Source: UBA668 sp039796575 (GTDB taxonomy: Bacteria; Actinomycetota; Acidimicrobiia; Acidimicrobiales; Ilumatobacteraceae). Taken from it: DNA of 64,000 bases. The notes beneath the pieces are model-generated. The model was not told the origin of the DNA, did no database searches, and worked only from the letters and a program-made list of their open reading frames with translations. A program made the translations under genes and the position numbers. Where the stretch lies: NCBI GenBank assembly GCA_039796575.1, contig JBDKJP010000125.1, positions 12,515-76,514 on the forward strand, read 5' to 3'. Each line of letters opens with the position of its first letter. Position 1 is the first letter of the stretch. Of this stretch, positions 18,209-26,912 are shown in pieces.

Positions 18209-21145
18209 TCAGGGATTCACGTTCAGTGTGGATCCCTTGCCGTCGGGCAGGCGGGTGACGACGATGCCCGGGTGGAGTGCCTGCTTCATGGCCTCCACGT
18301 GGGTGATGGCGCCCACCATGCGCCCGGTGGCACGCAGGGTGCCGAGCGCCTCGATGGCGTCGTCGAGCGAGTCGGGGTCGAGCGAGCCGAAGCCCTCGTC
18401 GACGAACAGCGCCTCGAACTGCTTGCCGCTGCCGGTGCCGCCATGGCTGACCACGTCGGCCAACCCCAGCGCCAGCGACAGCGACGCCTGGAACTGCTCG
18501 CCGCCCGAGAGGGAGGTGGTGGGTCGCGACCGACCGGTGTGCGAGTCGAACACCTCGAGCGTGAGACCGCCCTTCGTGTCGTTGCGCGACAGCCGATAGC
18601 GATGGTTGGTCATCACCCCGAGGTGATGGTTGGCGGCCGCGGTGACACGGTCGAGCTCTCCGGCCAGCACCCAGCGCTCGAGCTTCACGCGCATGCCGGC
18701 CTCGCCGTTGCAGGTCTTGAACACGATGCGGGCGGTGTCGCGCTGCTGGCGCAGCGGTGCCGAGTCGGCGGCCACCTCCACGGACCGTCGCAGCTCCTGC
18801 CCGGCCGCGGTGAAGTCGTTGTCGGCGGTGGTGAACCGCCGGGTGGCCTCGGCGGCGGCCGCCTTCGTGGCATCGGCGTGCGCGCGTGCTGCGGCGGCAT
18901 CGGGCCGCTCGGCCGGTACGCCCTGCTCCTGCAACAGCGCGAGCCGCTGCGCGGTGGCGCCGAACGCGGTGTCCCATCGCTCGACCAGCGCCCGCGCGTC
19001 GCGCTCGTCGCGTTCGGGCACCACGAGCGCGGCGGCGTCGTCGACCGAGGCGTGGCCCGACGTGGCCAGCGCTGCGGCGAGCGCCTCGCGCGCTGTCGCG
19101 AGCTGGGTGGTGGCGACGGTGGCCCGTTCGGCGGTGGCCGGCAGCGGGGCCACGGCCTCCTTCAGCTGTTCGCTGATCCAGGTGCCGAGCTCGAGGTGGT
19201 CGGCGTCGATGTGCGCGGTGTCGGCGTCGCACTGCTGCGAACGGGCCGCCGCGGTGTCGGCTCGCGTCGCCGCCTCGGTGGCGATGGTGGCGAGCTCGCG
19301 TTCCCGAGCGTCGGACGTGTCGAGCGTGGCCGTGCGCTGCAGCACCTCGGCCTTCAGCCCCGACAGCGTGGTGGCCGCCGCGGTGGCGGTGTCGACCTCG
19401 GCCTGCGCCGTGGCGACCAACGCCTGCACGTCGGGCGCCGACGCATCGGCCAGTTCGCCGAGCGCCTCGACGAGCCCGCCGACCGTGGTGGCCGCCGACG
19501 CAGCGGCCGCCTCGGCCCTGCCCCAGCGCGCCCGTGCCGCATCGACCTCCTCGTGGTCGACGGGCTCGGCGCCGTCGAGCGACGCGGGCTGCGGGTGCTC
19601 GCACGAGCCGCACACCGGGCACGGCTGATCGTCGACCAGCGTGGCGGCCAGGCGCGGCGCCTGCGTGTGCACGAAGCGGGCCATCACGGCCTCGTACTCG
19701 GCCTTCTGCTCGGCCTCGACCGACATGGCAGTGGCCAGGTCGATGCGGGCCTGCTGCAGCGTCGCGTGCTGACGAGCTCGCGCGCCGGCCGCCTCGAACG
19801 CGACCTTCGCCGATGGGAGCAACTCGGCCGTGGGCGTGAGCGACTCGATCTCGCCCTGCAGCCCATCGAGCTCGATGCGCAGGGCCGCCATCTCGGCCAC
19901 GAACGCGGCGTGCTCGGCGACGGCGGCGGCGCGCTGATCGTGGAGTGCTGCGGCCTCGGTGCGCGCGGTCTGCGCCTCGTACCACTGCGACCGCTGCTGC
20001 TGGTACTCGGCGGCAAGGGCGCGCACGGCCTCCCCCAACACCGTGGGCGTGGGTTCGGGCACGTGACGGCCGAGGCGGGTGAACCCCTCTGCGACGCGCG
20101 TGACGATGTCGTCGAGCGCCGCCCGCACGTCGGTGACCGCCTGCTCGGCGGCCGACACCTTGTCGCCGAGCTCGACCACCGGTCGGGCAGCGGCCGACGC
20201 CGCCACTCGCACGCGTTCGCGTTCGATGCCCTCGCGTTGCCCCTCGAGCTGCGCGAGCTGCTCCGTGGCCGCGGCCGCGTCGTCGAACTGCTTCGCCTGC
20301 GCCTCGGCCAGCACCGCTGCCTCGGCGGCGGTGGCGGCCTCGGCCTGCACCGACTGCAGCTCGGCGTGCCGCTGCTCGCGCACCGGGGCGAGCACGGTGA
20401 TGGCGGCCTCCAGCATCACATCGTCGAGCGCCGCCAGCTCGTCGGGGTCGGGCTCGGTGCCGGTCCATTCGCGCGTGGCCGCGACCAGTGCCGACACCGC
20501 GTTGGCGCGGTGGTGCTGCACCGCCACGTCGACGTCGGCCACCTTCGCGTCGAGCTCGAGCATGCGCGCCTTCAACCAGCGCGTGGCCTCCTCGAACAGC
20601 TCGCCACCGAACAGCTGCCGCAGCAGCTGCTCGCGGTTCTCGTCGGTGGCGATGAGGAAGTCGGTGAACTTGCCCTGCGGCAGCAGCACCACTCGCTGGA
20701 ACTGGCGGGCGTCGAGCCCGACGAGCTCCTCGCACTTGCGGGTGCACTTCGTGGCCTGGGTCTCGACGGGCTCGGTGGCGTCGCCCACCAACCGCACCAC
20801 GGTGGCCGTGGGGCTCTGCACCGTGACGCCCTCACCACGCTGCTTCGGCCGCTCCTGCCGGGGGGTGCGCCGCACCCGGTACCGCTGCCCCTCGGCCTCG
20901 AAGTCGAGCTGCACGAACGTGTCGACACCGGGCTCGGCGAAGTGGGAACGCGGCTCGTCGCCGGCTCGACCACCGGGCAGGGTGCCGAACAACGCGTAGA
21001 CCATGGCGTCGAACACCGTGGTCTTGCCGGCACCGGTGGGGCCGGTGACCACGAACAGCCCACGCTGGGCCAGGACGCCGAAGTCGACGACCTCGTTGCC
21101 CGGGTAGGAGCCGAACGCCTGGAACTCGAGTCGCAGCGGTCGCAT
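18209..21145 (-). CDS. sbcC: SbcC (Rad50-like) nuclease-complex ATPase
   Basis: 978 residues, normal for SbcC. The N-terminal half-ATPase carries Walker A GPTGAGKT (35-42). Long Ala/Glu/Gln-rich coiled coils follow, with a CPVCG zinc hook in the middle (about 507), then returning coils and the C-terminal half-ATPase with signature SLSGGEQFQ and Walker B ALFVDEGFGSLD. With SbcD it forms the ATP-dependent complex that opens hairpins and protein-blocked DNA ends. sbcD stop and sbcC start share one base (TGATG), so translation is coupled. Confidence 0.95.
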   Translation of the reverse strand: MRPLRLEFQAFGSYPGNEVVDFGVLAQRGLFVVTGPTGAGKTTVFDAMVYALFGTLPGGRAGDEPRSHFAEPGVDTFVQLDFEAEGQRYRVRRTPRQERPKQRGEGVTVQSPTATVVRLVGDATEPVETQATKCTRKCEELVGLDARQFQRVVLLPQGKFTDFLIATDENREQLLRQLFGGELFEEATRWLKARMLELDAKVADVDVAVQHHRANAVSALVAATREWTGTEPDPDELAALDDVMLEAAITVLAPVREQRHAELQSVQAEAATAAEAAVLAEAQAKQFDDAAAATEQLAQLEGQREGIERERVRVAASAAARPVVELGDKVSAAEQAVTDVRAALDDIVTRVAEGFTRLGRHVPEPTPTVLGEAVRALAAEYQQQRSQWYEAQTARTEAAALHDQRAAAVAEHAAFVAEMAALRIELDGLQGEIESLTPTAELLPSAKVAFEAAGARARQHATLQQARIDLATAMSVEAEQKAEYEAVMARFVHTQAPRLAATLVDDQPCPVCGSCEHPQPASLDGAEPVDHEEVDAARARWGRAEAAAASAATTVGGLVEALGELADASAPDVQALVATAQAEVDTATAAATTLSGLKAEVLQRTATLDTSDARERELATIATEAATRADTAAARSQQCDADTAHIDADHLELGTWISEQLKEAVAPLPATAERATVATTQLATAREALAAALATSGHASVDDAAALVVPERDERDARALVERWDTAFGATAQRLALLQEQGVPAERPDAAAARAHADATKAAAAEATRRFTTADNDFTAAGQELRRSVEVAADSAPLRQQRDTARIVFKTCNGEAGMRVKLERWVLAGELDRVTAAANHHLGVMTNHRYRLSRNDTKGGLTLEVFDSHTGRSRPTTSLSGGEQFQASLSLALGLADVVSHGGTGSGKQFEALFVDEGFGSLDPDSLDDAIEALGTLRATGRMVGAITHVEAMKQALHPGIVVTRLPDGKGSTLNVNP

Positions 21146-22314
21146 CAGGCCACCTTCTCCTCGGCGGCGGCGATGGCGGCGTGCAGCAGCTGCGCCTGCT
21201 CGGGCGTGGGCGGGCCGGCGGTGGACGCCTGCCAGAACGCGTCGGCGGCCTCCGTGGCGGTGACGGTGCGACGGTCGACCACGACCTGCCCGTCGGGGCC
21301 GACGGGTGCCGGCGGACGCAGCTCGATCTCGACCACGTACGGGTACACCTTCGACAGGCGCGGCTTGGCGTCGAGCACCACGCCCGGATCGGTGATGCGG
21401 GCCCGCACCAGCGAGGCGCGCTCGGCGGCGGTGGGCTCGTGCCGCAACAGTTCGTCGATGGTGCCCTCCACGGTGAGCACCGCCCGACCGATGGGCACGT
21501 CGATCTCGGTGACGGTGCAGGCGCCGTCGGCCCCGAGGTCGACCACGGTGACGCTCTTCCGGTGCGCCTCGGAGAACGAGTACGCGAGCGGCGTACCCGA
21601 GTAGCGCACGGTGGGCGTGATGGTCTGCGGGCGGTGGAGGTGGCCGAGGGCCGCATACGAGAACGACGAGAACACCTCGACGTCGACCGTGGCGGCACCA
21701 CCGACCGACAGCTGCCGCTCGGACTCGCTGGGCTCGCCGTTGGTGACGAACGCGTGCGACACCGCCACGGACCGCACGCCGCGCCGCTGCGCGGTGGTGG
21801 CCTGCACGGCTGCCGCCAGCACCGACTGGTGGGTGCGGCGCAACCGGCGCTCGTACGCGTCGTCGCCTGCTTCGTCGCCCGGGGCGGCCGCGAGCGAGTC
21901 GGGCGCCGCCTGCGGGTCGAGGAACGGCAGCAGCACCAGGTCGAGCGGGCCGTCGGCGAACTCGAGCGCGAGCACCTCGCCCACCTTCGAGTAGCCGCCC
22001 CGCACGTACACCCCGCTCGCGTCGATGAGCTCGTCGTAGGCGGCCACGCGGTCGGCGCCGTCGTGGTTGCCGGTGATGGCGGCCACCGTGTGACCGGCGC
22101 GCTGCAGCCGCAGCAGCGCGTCACGGAACAGGACCACCGCCTCGTTGGGCGGGATGGCACGGTCGTACACGTCGCCCGCGATCACCACCAGGTCGATGTG
22201 TTCCTGCGCGCACACCTGCACGAGCCAGTCGACGAACGCCGCCTGGTCGGCCAGCAGCGAGACCGGACCGAAGTTGCGACCGAGGTGCCAGTCGCTGGTG
22301 TGAAGGATGCGCAT
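21145..22314 (-). CDS. sbcD: SbcD (Mre11-like) nuclease
   Basis: 389 residues. Calcineurin-like phosphoesterase motifs are intact: TSDWHLG near the N-terminus, then VIAGDVYDRAIPP, AITGNHDGADR and a late GHLHRPQ. These bind the two metal ions of the Mre11-type nuclease. ATG 22314 follows GGAG by about 8 nt. It heads the minus-strand DNA-end-processing cluster and overlaps sbcC by one base. Confidence 0.95.
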   Translation of the reverse strand: MRILHTSDWHLGRNFGPVSLLADQAAFVDWLVQVCAQEHIDLVVIAGDVYDRAIPPNEAVVLFRDALLRLQRAGHTVAAITGNHDGADRVAAYDELIDASGVYVRGGYSKVGEVLALEFADGPLDLVLLPFLDPQAAPDSLAAAPGDEAGDDAYERRLRRTHQSVLAAAVQATTAQRRGVRSVAVSHAFVTNGEPSESERQLSVGGAATVDVEVFSSFSYAALGHLHRPQTITPTVRYSGTPLAYSFSEAHRKSVTVVDLGADGACTVTEIDVPIGRAVLTVEGTIDELLRHEPTAAERASLVRARITDPGVVLDAKPRLSKVYPYVVEIELRPPAPVGPDGQVVVDRRTVTATEAADAFWQASTAGPPTPEQAQLLHAAIAAAEEKVA

Positions 22315-22432
22315 GGGGGTCTCCGAGTGCTCCGAGGGACGGCGTGGTGACCGCCACCCCTCTGGAACGAAATCACACCACACGGGTGTGACGCGGATGC
22401 CCATGCATGCGAACCGCGGCCGCGGCCGTTGC

Positions 22433-22633
22433 TCAGGCGGTGTGCATGCGCGCCATGTCGGTGCCCGACAGCGACGCCACGAAACGGTCACCCCACAACG
22501 ACACCACCGCCGGCGCCGCGTACACGACGGGGCGACGACGACGCTGCAGGAAGGTGACCTCCCGCTCGGCCACCTCCGTCTCGTCGTCGAGGATCTCGGG
22601 TTCCGATCGGTCGAAGCTCGAGTTGGTGATCAT
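22433..22633 (-). CDS. Small protein of unknown function (66 aa)
   Basis: 66 residues with an excellent ribosome site (GGGAGG 8 nt before ATG 22633). The N-terminal part is acidic (EPEILDDETEVAEREV), followed by a basic RRRR patch and a moderately hydrophobic stretch (PVVYAAPAVVSLWG). No family recognised. An in-frame GTG at 22717 would extend it, but that codon belongs to a motif (22705-22725) repeated upstream of the small gene at 44217, which suggests the motif is regulatory rather than coding. It sits upstream of sbcD on the same strand, with a 118-nt gap. Confidence 0.55.
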   Translation of the reverse strand: MITNSSFDRSEPEILDDETEVAEREVTFLQRRRRPVVYAAPAVVSLWGDRFVASLSGTDMARMHTA

Positions 22634-22704
22634 CGGGGGCCTCCCACGCCGTCCGGCCGCTCCCTCTGCGGCATTCGCCCATGCTCCGCCGCGACGCGTG
22701 GCCC

Positions 22705-22725
22705 GTCTGTCGGCCACCCGACGCC
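22705..22725 (-). promoter_or_regulatory. Shared motif copy 1 upstream of a small ORF
   Basis: Minus-strand TCGGGTGGCCGACAGACGGG lies about 70-90 nt upstream of ATG 22633. The same sequence with one mismatch recurs at 44413-44433 upstream of another small unknown gene. Possible regulator or sigma-factor site. Confidence 0.4.
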
Positions 22726-22813
22726 GGACATGAATCCGCCGTCAGCATTCTGACGATCGTCGCCGGACACTGAGATGCCGCGCTCCTGGACGTGACGAAT
22801 CCACCACGAGGAG

Positions 22814-22819
22814 TAGTAT
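22814..22819 (+). promoter_or_regulatory. TAGTAT -10 hexamer of LPXTG surface protein gene
   Basis: TANNNT hexamer 6 nt before ATG 22826. Confidence 0.5.
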
Positions 22820-22825
22820 TCCCGG

Positions 22826-25800
22826 ATGCGGCGCCACCATTTCCGTGCACGACCTCTGCTGCTCGTGCCGATCCTGGCGCTCGCGCTCGGCATCGGCACC
22901 GCCGTGGCGCCCCGCGCGCAGGCCGGGTTCCGCCCCGCGCCGATGGCCGTCACCAACCCGCCGGTGGTGGAGGCGTGCGGCCTCGACCTCACCCTCGTGC
23001 TCGACGCGAGTGGATCGATCCAGAACTCGAACGCCGTCGACGACGTGCGCGATGCCGCCGACGCATTCCTCACCGCGCTGAAGGACACCAACTCCACCGC
23101 GCGGGTCATCGACTTCGGCACCGTCGCCCGCGAGACCGCGCCCACCGGTTCGCTCGTCACCACGGCCTCGCTCGCCTCCGGCGGCGTACACCGCGTCGCG
23201 ATCAACAAGTACTACAACCCGAAGCCGCCCATCCAGAGCGGGGTCACGCCGTACGAGTTCCGCAGCGGCAACGTGAACAGCACCAGCAGCTACCGCGTCG
23301 GCAGCACCTCGAACACCCAGTACACGAACTGGGACCAAGCCCTCGACCAGGCCGGCCGCGGCCCCGCCGACCTCATCGTGTTCATCACCGACGGCGACCC
23401 CACTGCGGTCGACAGCGATCAGCCCGGCGACCCGTTCTACGTGAGCGGCCGGCAGCCGCCGAACGTGCGGTACAACATGAGCAACGGCGCCGCACAGAAC
23501 CTGGCGCTCGACCGAGCCGTGGAGGAGGCCGACGCCGCCAAGACGAACGGCAGCCGCATCCTCGCCGTCGGCGTCGGCAGCGCCATCACCAGCACCCCGA
23601 GCGTGAACCGCCTGCGCGCCGTGGCCGGCCCGAACGTGGCCAGGACCATCGCCGACTTCGACATCACCACCACCGACGTCACGATCGTGGAGGACTTCGA
23701 GCAACTCGGTGCCGCACTGCGCGGCGTGGTGACCGAACTCTGCGCCCCGTCGTTCACCATCCGCAAGCTCGCCCAGTCCCCCGCCTCCGCCGACTACGAG
23801 CCGATCGCCGGCTGGGACGTCACCGTCGAGCCCACCGTCGTCGGTGGCGGCGTCCCGCCCTACGAGTGGATCCTCCCGCAGGCCGGCCTGCCCGTCGGCC
23901 CGGTCACGCGCCCGACCGACGCGAACGGCTTCGTGCAGTTCCAGTGGGAACCGAACCCTCCCGAGGCCACCTCGCTCGTCGACATCACCGAGGCGACCGG
24001 GGCGCCGTACACACCCGTCGACTACCGGTGCGAGGTGCGCGACATCGACGGCAACGTCACCATCGTCGAGAACACGTTCAACGGCTCGTTCTCGCTGTCG
24101 GTCGACTCGCAGGACATCGTCACCTGCACGCTCCGCAACGCGTTCGACTACGCGCCGGCCATCGCGATCACGAAGTCCGACAGCCCCACCGTCGTTCGTG
24201 GCGACCTCGACCCGCCCGCGCAGGTGGTGTCGACGTTCGTCGTCACCAACACCGGCAACGCCGACCTCAGCAGCGTCAGCGTGCACGACGACACGTGCGC
24301 GCCGGTCACGTACTCGAGTGGCGACACGAACGCCGACGGCGTGCTGCAGACCACCGAGACGTGGACCTTCACGTGCACGCGCGACATCGTGGTCGGTCTC
24401 GACGACGCGCCGGTCGACATCACGAACACCGCCACCGTCGACGCCATCGCACCCAACCAGTTGGAGGTCTCCGACACCGACGACGACACCATCACCGCCG
24501 TCGTGCCGGTGATCGACATCCAGAAGACGGTGCGCCCCGCGGGCAGCGGCGGCTTCGCCGACAGCACACAGCTCGTCGGCAGCAGCGGCGACGTCGACTA
24601 CCGCATGGTGGTGACGAACCCGAGCAACGTGCCGCTCGGCTCCGTCACGGTGACCGACCCCCTGTGCGATCCGATCACCGGGCCCACGGGCGACACCGAC
24701 AGCGACACGCTGCTCGACACGACGGAGACGTGGACCTACACGTGCACCACGACCGTCACCGGCGACACCGTCAACGTCGCCACGGTGGAGGGCACCCCGG
24801 TGCTCGCCGGTCTCGGCACGCCCAACCCGCCGGTGTCGGCCTCCGACGACGCGACGGTGTCGTTCGTGGAGGCAGGTCTCGACCTGTCGAAGACGGTCGA
24901 CATCGACGTCGCGCTGCCCGGCGACACGGCCACCTACACCTATACGGTCACCAACACCGGTGCCGTCGATCTGGTGCCTCTCGCACCGAGCACCCGCGCC
25001 GATCTCGTCGTCGACGACCTCTCGCCGCAGGCCACGTGCACCAGCCCCGCGTACGTGAGCGGCGACACCGGCAACGACTCCGTGCTCTCGCCCGCCGAGG
25101 CGTGGACCTACACGTGCTCGGCCGTCATCGATGCCGACAACCACGGCATCAACGTGGCACGCGCCTCGATGCTCGTCGACGGCACGTCCACCGAGCTCAA
25201 CCGGCTCGCGGTCGCGAAGGTCGACCTCGAGACCGCCGCCATCACCGTCGTGAAGGACTCGCTGCGACCAGTGGTGCTCGACCTCGACGCGACCGCGATC
25301 GCCGGGCCCGACGTGCCCCTGCGCGCGCCGGCCGTGTATCAGTACTCGGTGCGCAACCACGGCACGTTGCCGCTCGACGACGTCACCCTCACCGACGACG
25401 TGTGCGCCTCACCCACGTTCGAGTCGGGCGACAGCAACGGTGACACGCTGCTCGACGTCGACGAGGTGTGGATCTACGTGTGCGTGCAGACCGACCGCCT
25501 CACCAAGGCCGACGGCGTGCCCGCGAGCGACCCGGTCCGGCCGTCCGTGGTCACCAACACCGGCACGGCAACCGGCACCCCGGTGCTGTCCGGCACGCCC
25601 CGACCCGACGCGGCCGTCAGCGACACCGACACGGCCACCACCACCGTCATCGCTCCCGCGGTGTCGATCACCAAGACGCCGTCCGCTGCCCTCGTACGCG
25701 AAGGCGACGACGTCACCTACACGTATCGCGTGCGCGCCTCGGGCGACACCCCTGTCGCGCCCATCGGTGTCGTCGACGACCTGTGTTCCCCCGTCGAGTT

Positions 25801-26830
25801 CGTCAGCGGCGACACCAACAGCAACGACATCGTCGAGCTGAGCGAGGTGTGGACCTACACGTGCACCGCACAGCTGTTCGGCCCCTCGCCCGTCACCAAC
25901 ACCGCGGCCGTGCTCGCCGCCGGCGGCCTCGGCAACCTCTACTTCGACGAGACCACCGCCACCGTCGAGGTGTTCGGCACGGACATCGCGCTCGACAAGT
26001 CGGTCAGCGACGAGCTCGTCCTGCGCGGCAGCACCGTGACGTACACGTTCGAGGTGTCGAACGCGGGCACCGACCCGGTGAACGACGTGCTCGACCAGAT
26101 CGTGCTCGCCGACGTGAGCTCGCCCGCGAACGCGTCGTGCAACTCGCCCACCTACGTCAGCGGCGACACCGACAACGACGACACGCTCGCCGTCGACGAG
26201 GTGTGGACCTACACGTGCACCGGTGTGATCGACGAGCTCACCGTCGACCTGGCCGGCGTGCAGGGCACCGACGTGCTCGGCGGCGTGGTGGTCGACTTCG
26301 ACACCGCGGTCGTCGCACCGTTCGACGCCGGCATCTCCGTGGTGAAGACCGCGAACGTCGACGAGGTGCCACAGGGCGGCGGCCCGGTGACGTACACCTA
26401 CGAGGTGCGCAACACCGGCAACGTGCCACTCAGAGGCGTGATGCAGCGGGTGACCGACGACAAGTGCGCGGATGTGCAGTACGTGACCGGCGACGACGGC
26501 AACGCGCTCCTCACCGGTGAGGGCGACATCTTCGAGACCGGCGGCCCCGAGGTGTGGATCTTCGAATGCACCACCACGGTGACGGTCGACACCGTGAACA
26601 CGGTGACGGCCGTCGGCACGCCCGTCGACCCCGCCACCGACACCGTGCTCACCGCCGACGTCAGCGACACCGATCAGGCGACGGTGATCGTCACCACCGG
26701 CGGCTCGCGACCTCCGACCACGCTGCCCGAGACCGGCTTCGACGCGACGCGCATCCTCTGGATCGTGCTCGCGATCCTCGGCCTCGGCGCTGCAATGACC
26801 CGTACCGCCCGCCGTCACCCACTCCGCTGA
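22826..26830 (+). CDS. LPXTG-anchored surface protein with vWA domain and seven DUF11-like repeats
   Basis: 1334 residues. A signal peptide (MRRHHFRARPLLLVP...) precedes a von Willebrand A domain whose MIDAS start is DASGS. A CnaB-like region follows, then about seven DUF11-type modules. Each closes with a variation of C..P.Y.SGDT..D..L...E.WTYTC, giving a conserved Cys pair per module and acidic, calcium-site-like loops. The C-terminus is a textbook sortase signal: LPETG at 1300-1304, a hydrophobic helix and a basic tail. The protein is presumably a long wall-linked stalk with an adhesive vWA tip. No sortase gene lies in the window. TAGTAT 6 nt before ATG 22826 indicates a leaderless start. 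Confidence 0.93.
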   Translation: MRRHHFRARPLLLVPILALALGIGTAVAPRAQAGFRPAPMAVTNPPVVEACGLDLTLVLDASGSIQNSNAVDDVRDAADAFLTALKDTNSTARVIDFGTVARETAPTGSLVTTASLASGGVHRVAINKYYNPKPPIQSGVTPYEFRSGNVNSTSSYRVGSTSNTQYTNWDQALDQAGRGPADLIVFITDGDPTAVDSDQPGDPFYVSGRQPPNVRYNMSNGAAQNLALDRAVEEADAAKTNGSRILAVGVGSAITSTPSVNRLRAVAGPNVARTIADFDITTTDVTIVEDFEQLGAALRGVVTELCAPSFTIRKLAQSPASADYEPIAGWDVTVEPTVVGGGVPPYEWILPQAGLPVGPVTRPTDANGFVQFQWEPNPPEATSLVDITEATGAPYTPVDYRCEVRDIDGNVTIVENTFNGSFSLSVDSQDIVTCTLRNAFDYAPAIAITKSDSPTVVRGDLDPPAQVVSTFVVTNTGNADLSSVSVHDDTCAPVTYSSGDTNADGVLQTTETWTFTCTRDIVVGLDDAPVDITNTATVDAIAPNQLEVSDTDDDTITAVVPVIDIQKTVRPAGSGGFADSTQLVGSSGDVDYRMVVTNPSNVPLGSVTVTDPLCDPITGPTGDTDSDTLLDTTETWTYTCTTTVTGDTVNVATVEGTPVLAGLGTPNPPVSASDDATVSFVEAGLDLSKTVDIDVALPGDTATYTYTVTNTGAVDLVPLAPSTRADLVVDDLSPQATCTSPAYVSGDTGNDSVLSPAEAWTYTCSAVIDADNHGINVARASMLVDGTSTELNRLAVAKVDLETAAITVVKDSLRPVVLDLDATAIAGPDVPLRAPAVYQYSVRNHGTLPLDDVTLTDDVCASPTFESGDSNGDTLLDVDEVWIYVCVQTDRLTKADGVPASDPVRPSVVTNTGTATGTPVLSGTPRPDAAVSDTDTATTTVIAPAVSITKTPSAALVREGDDVTYTYRVRASGDTPVAPIGVVDDLCSPVEFVSGDTNSNDIVELSEVWTYTCTAQLFGPSPVTNTAAVLAAGGLGNLYFDETTATVEVFGTDIALDKSVSDELVLRGSTVTYTFEVSNAGTDPVNDVLDQIVLADVSSPANASCNSPTYVSGDTDNDDTLAVDEVWTYTCTGVIDELTVDLAGVQGTDVLGGVVVDFDTAVVAPFDAGISVVKTANVDEVPQGGGPVTYTYEVRNTGNVPLRGVMQRVTDDKCADVQYVTGDDGNALLTGEGDIFETGGPEVWIFECTTTVTVDTVNTVTAVGTPVDPATDTVLTADVSDTDQATVIVTTGGSRPPTTLPETGFDATRILWIVLAILGLGAAMTRTARRHPLR

Positions 26831-26852
26831 TCGAGCGGCTTCGCCACCTGGA

Positions 26853-26858
26853 GTAGGT
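26853..26858 (+). promoter_or_regulatory. TAGGTT candidate -10 of the 1415-residue protein gene
   Basis: TANNNT hexamer about 55 nt before ATG 26913, in the short gap after the LPXTG gene. If used, it would give a leader of roughly 45 nt. Confidence 0.3.
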
Positions 26859-26912
26859 TGCCGCCATCGGGCATCGCCGAGGGATCCGGCGAACTTCGAG
26901 AACGGGAACCAC

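Noticed and set aside
18272..21604. 1110-codon plus-strand frame across sbcC/sbcD
   Set aside because: Antisense shadow of sbcC coiled-coil codons; no domain motifs.
22634..22717. N-terminal extension of the 66-aa protein to 94 residues (GTG 22717)
   Set aside because: The extension lacks a ribosome site at its start and its first codons coincide with a motif repeated upstream of another gene in a different frame, so it is more likely regulatory DNA.
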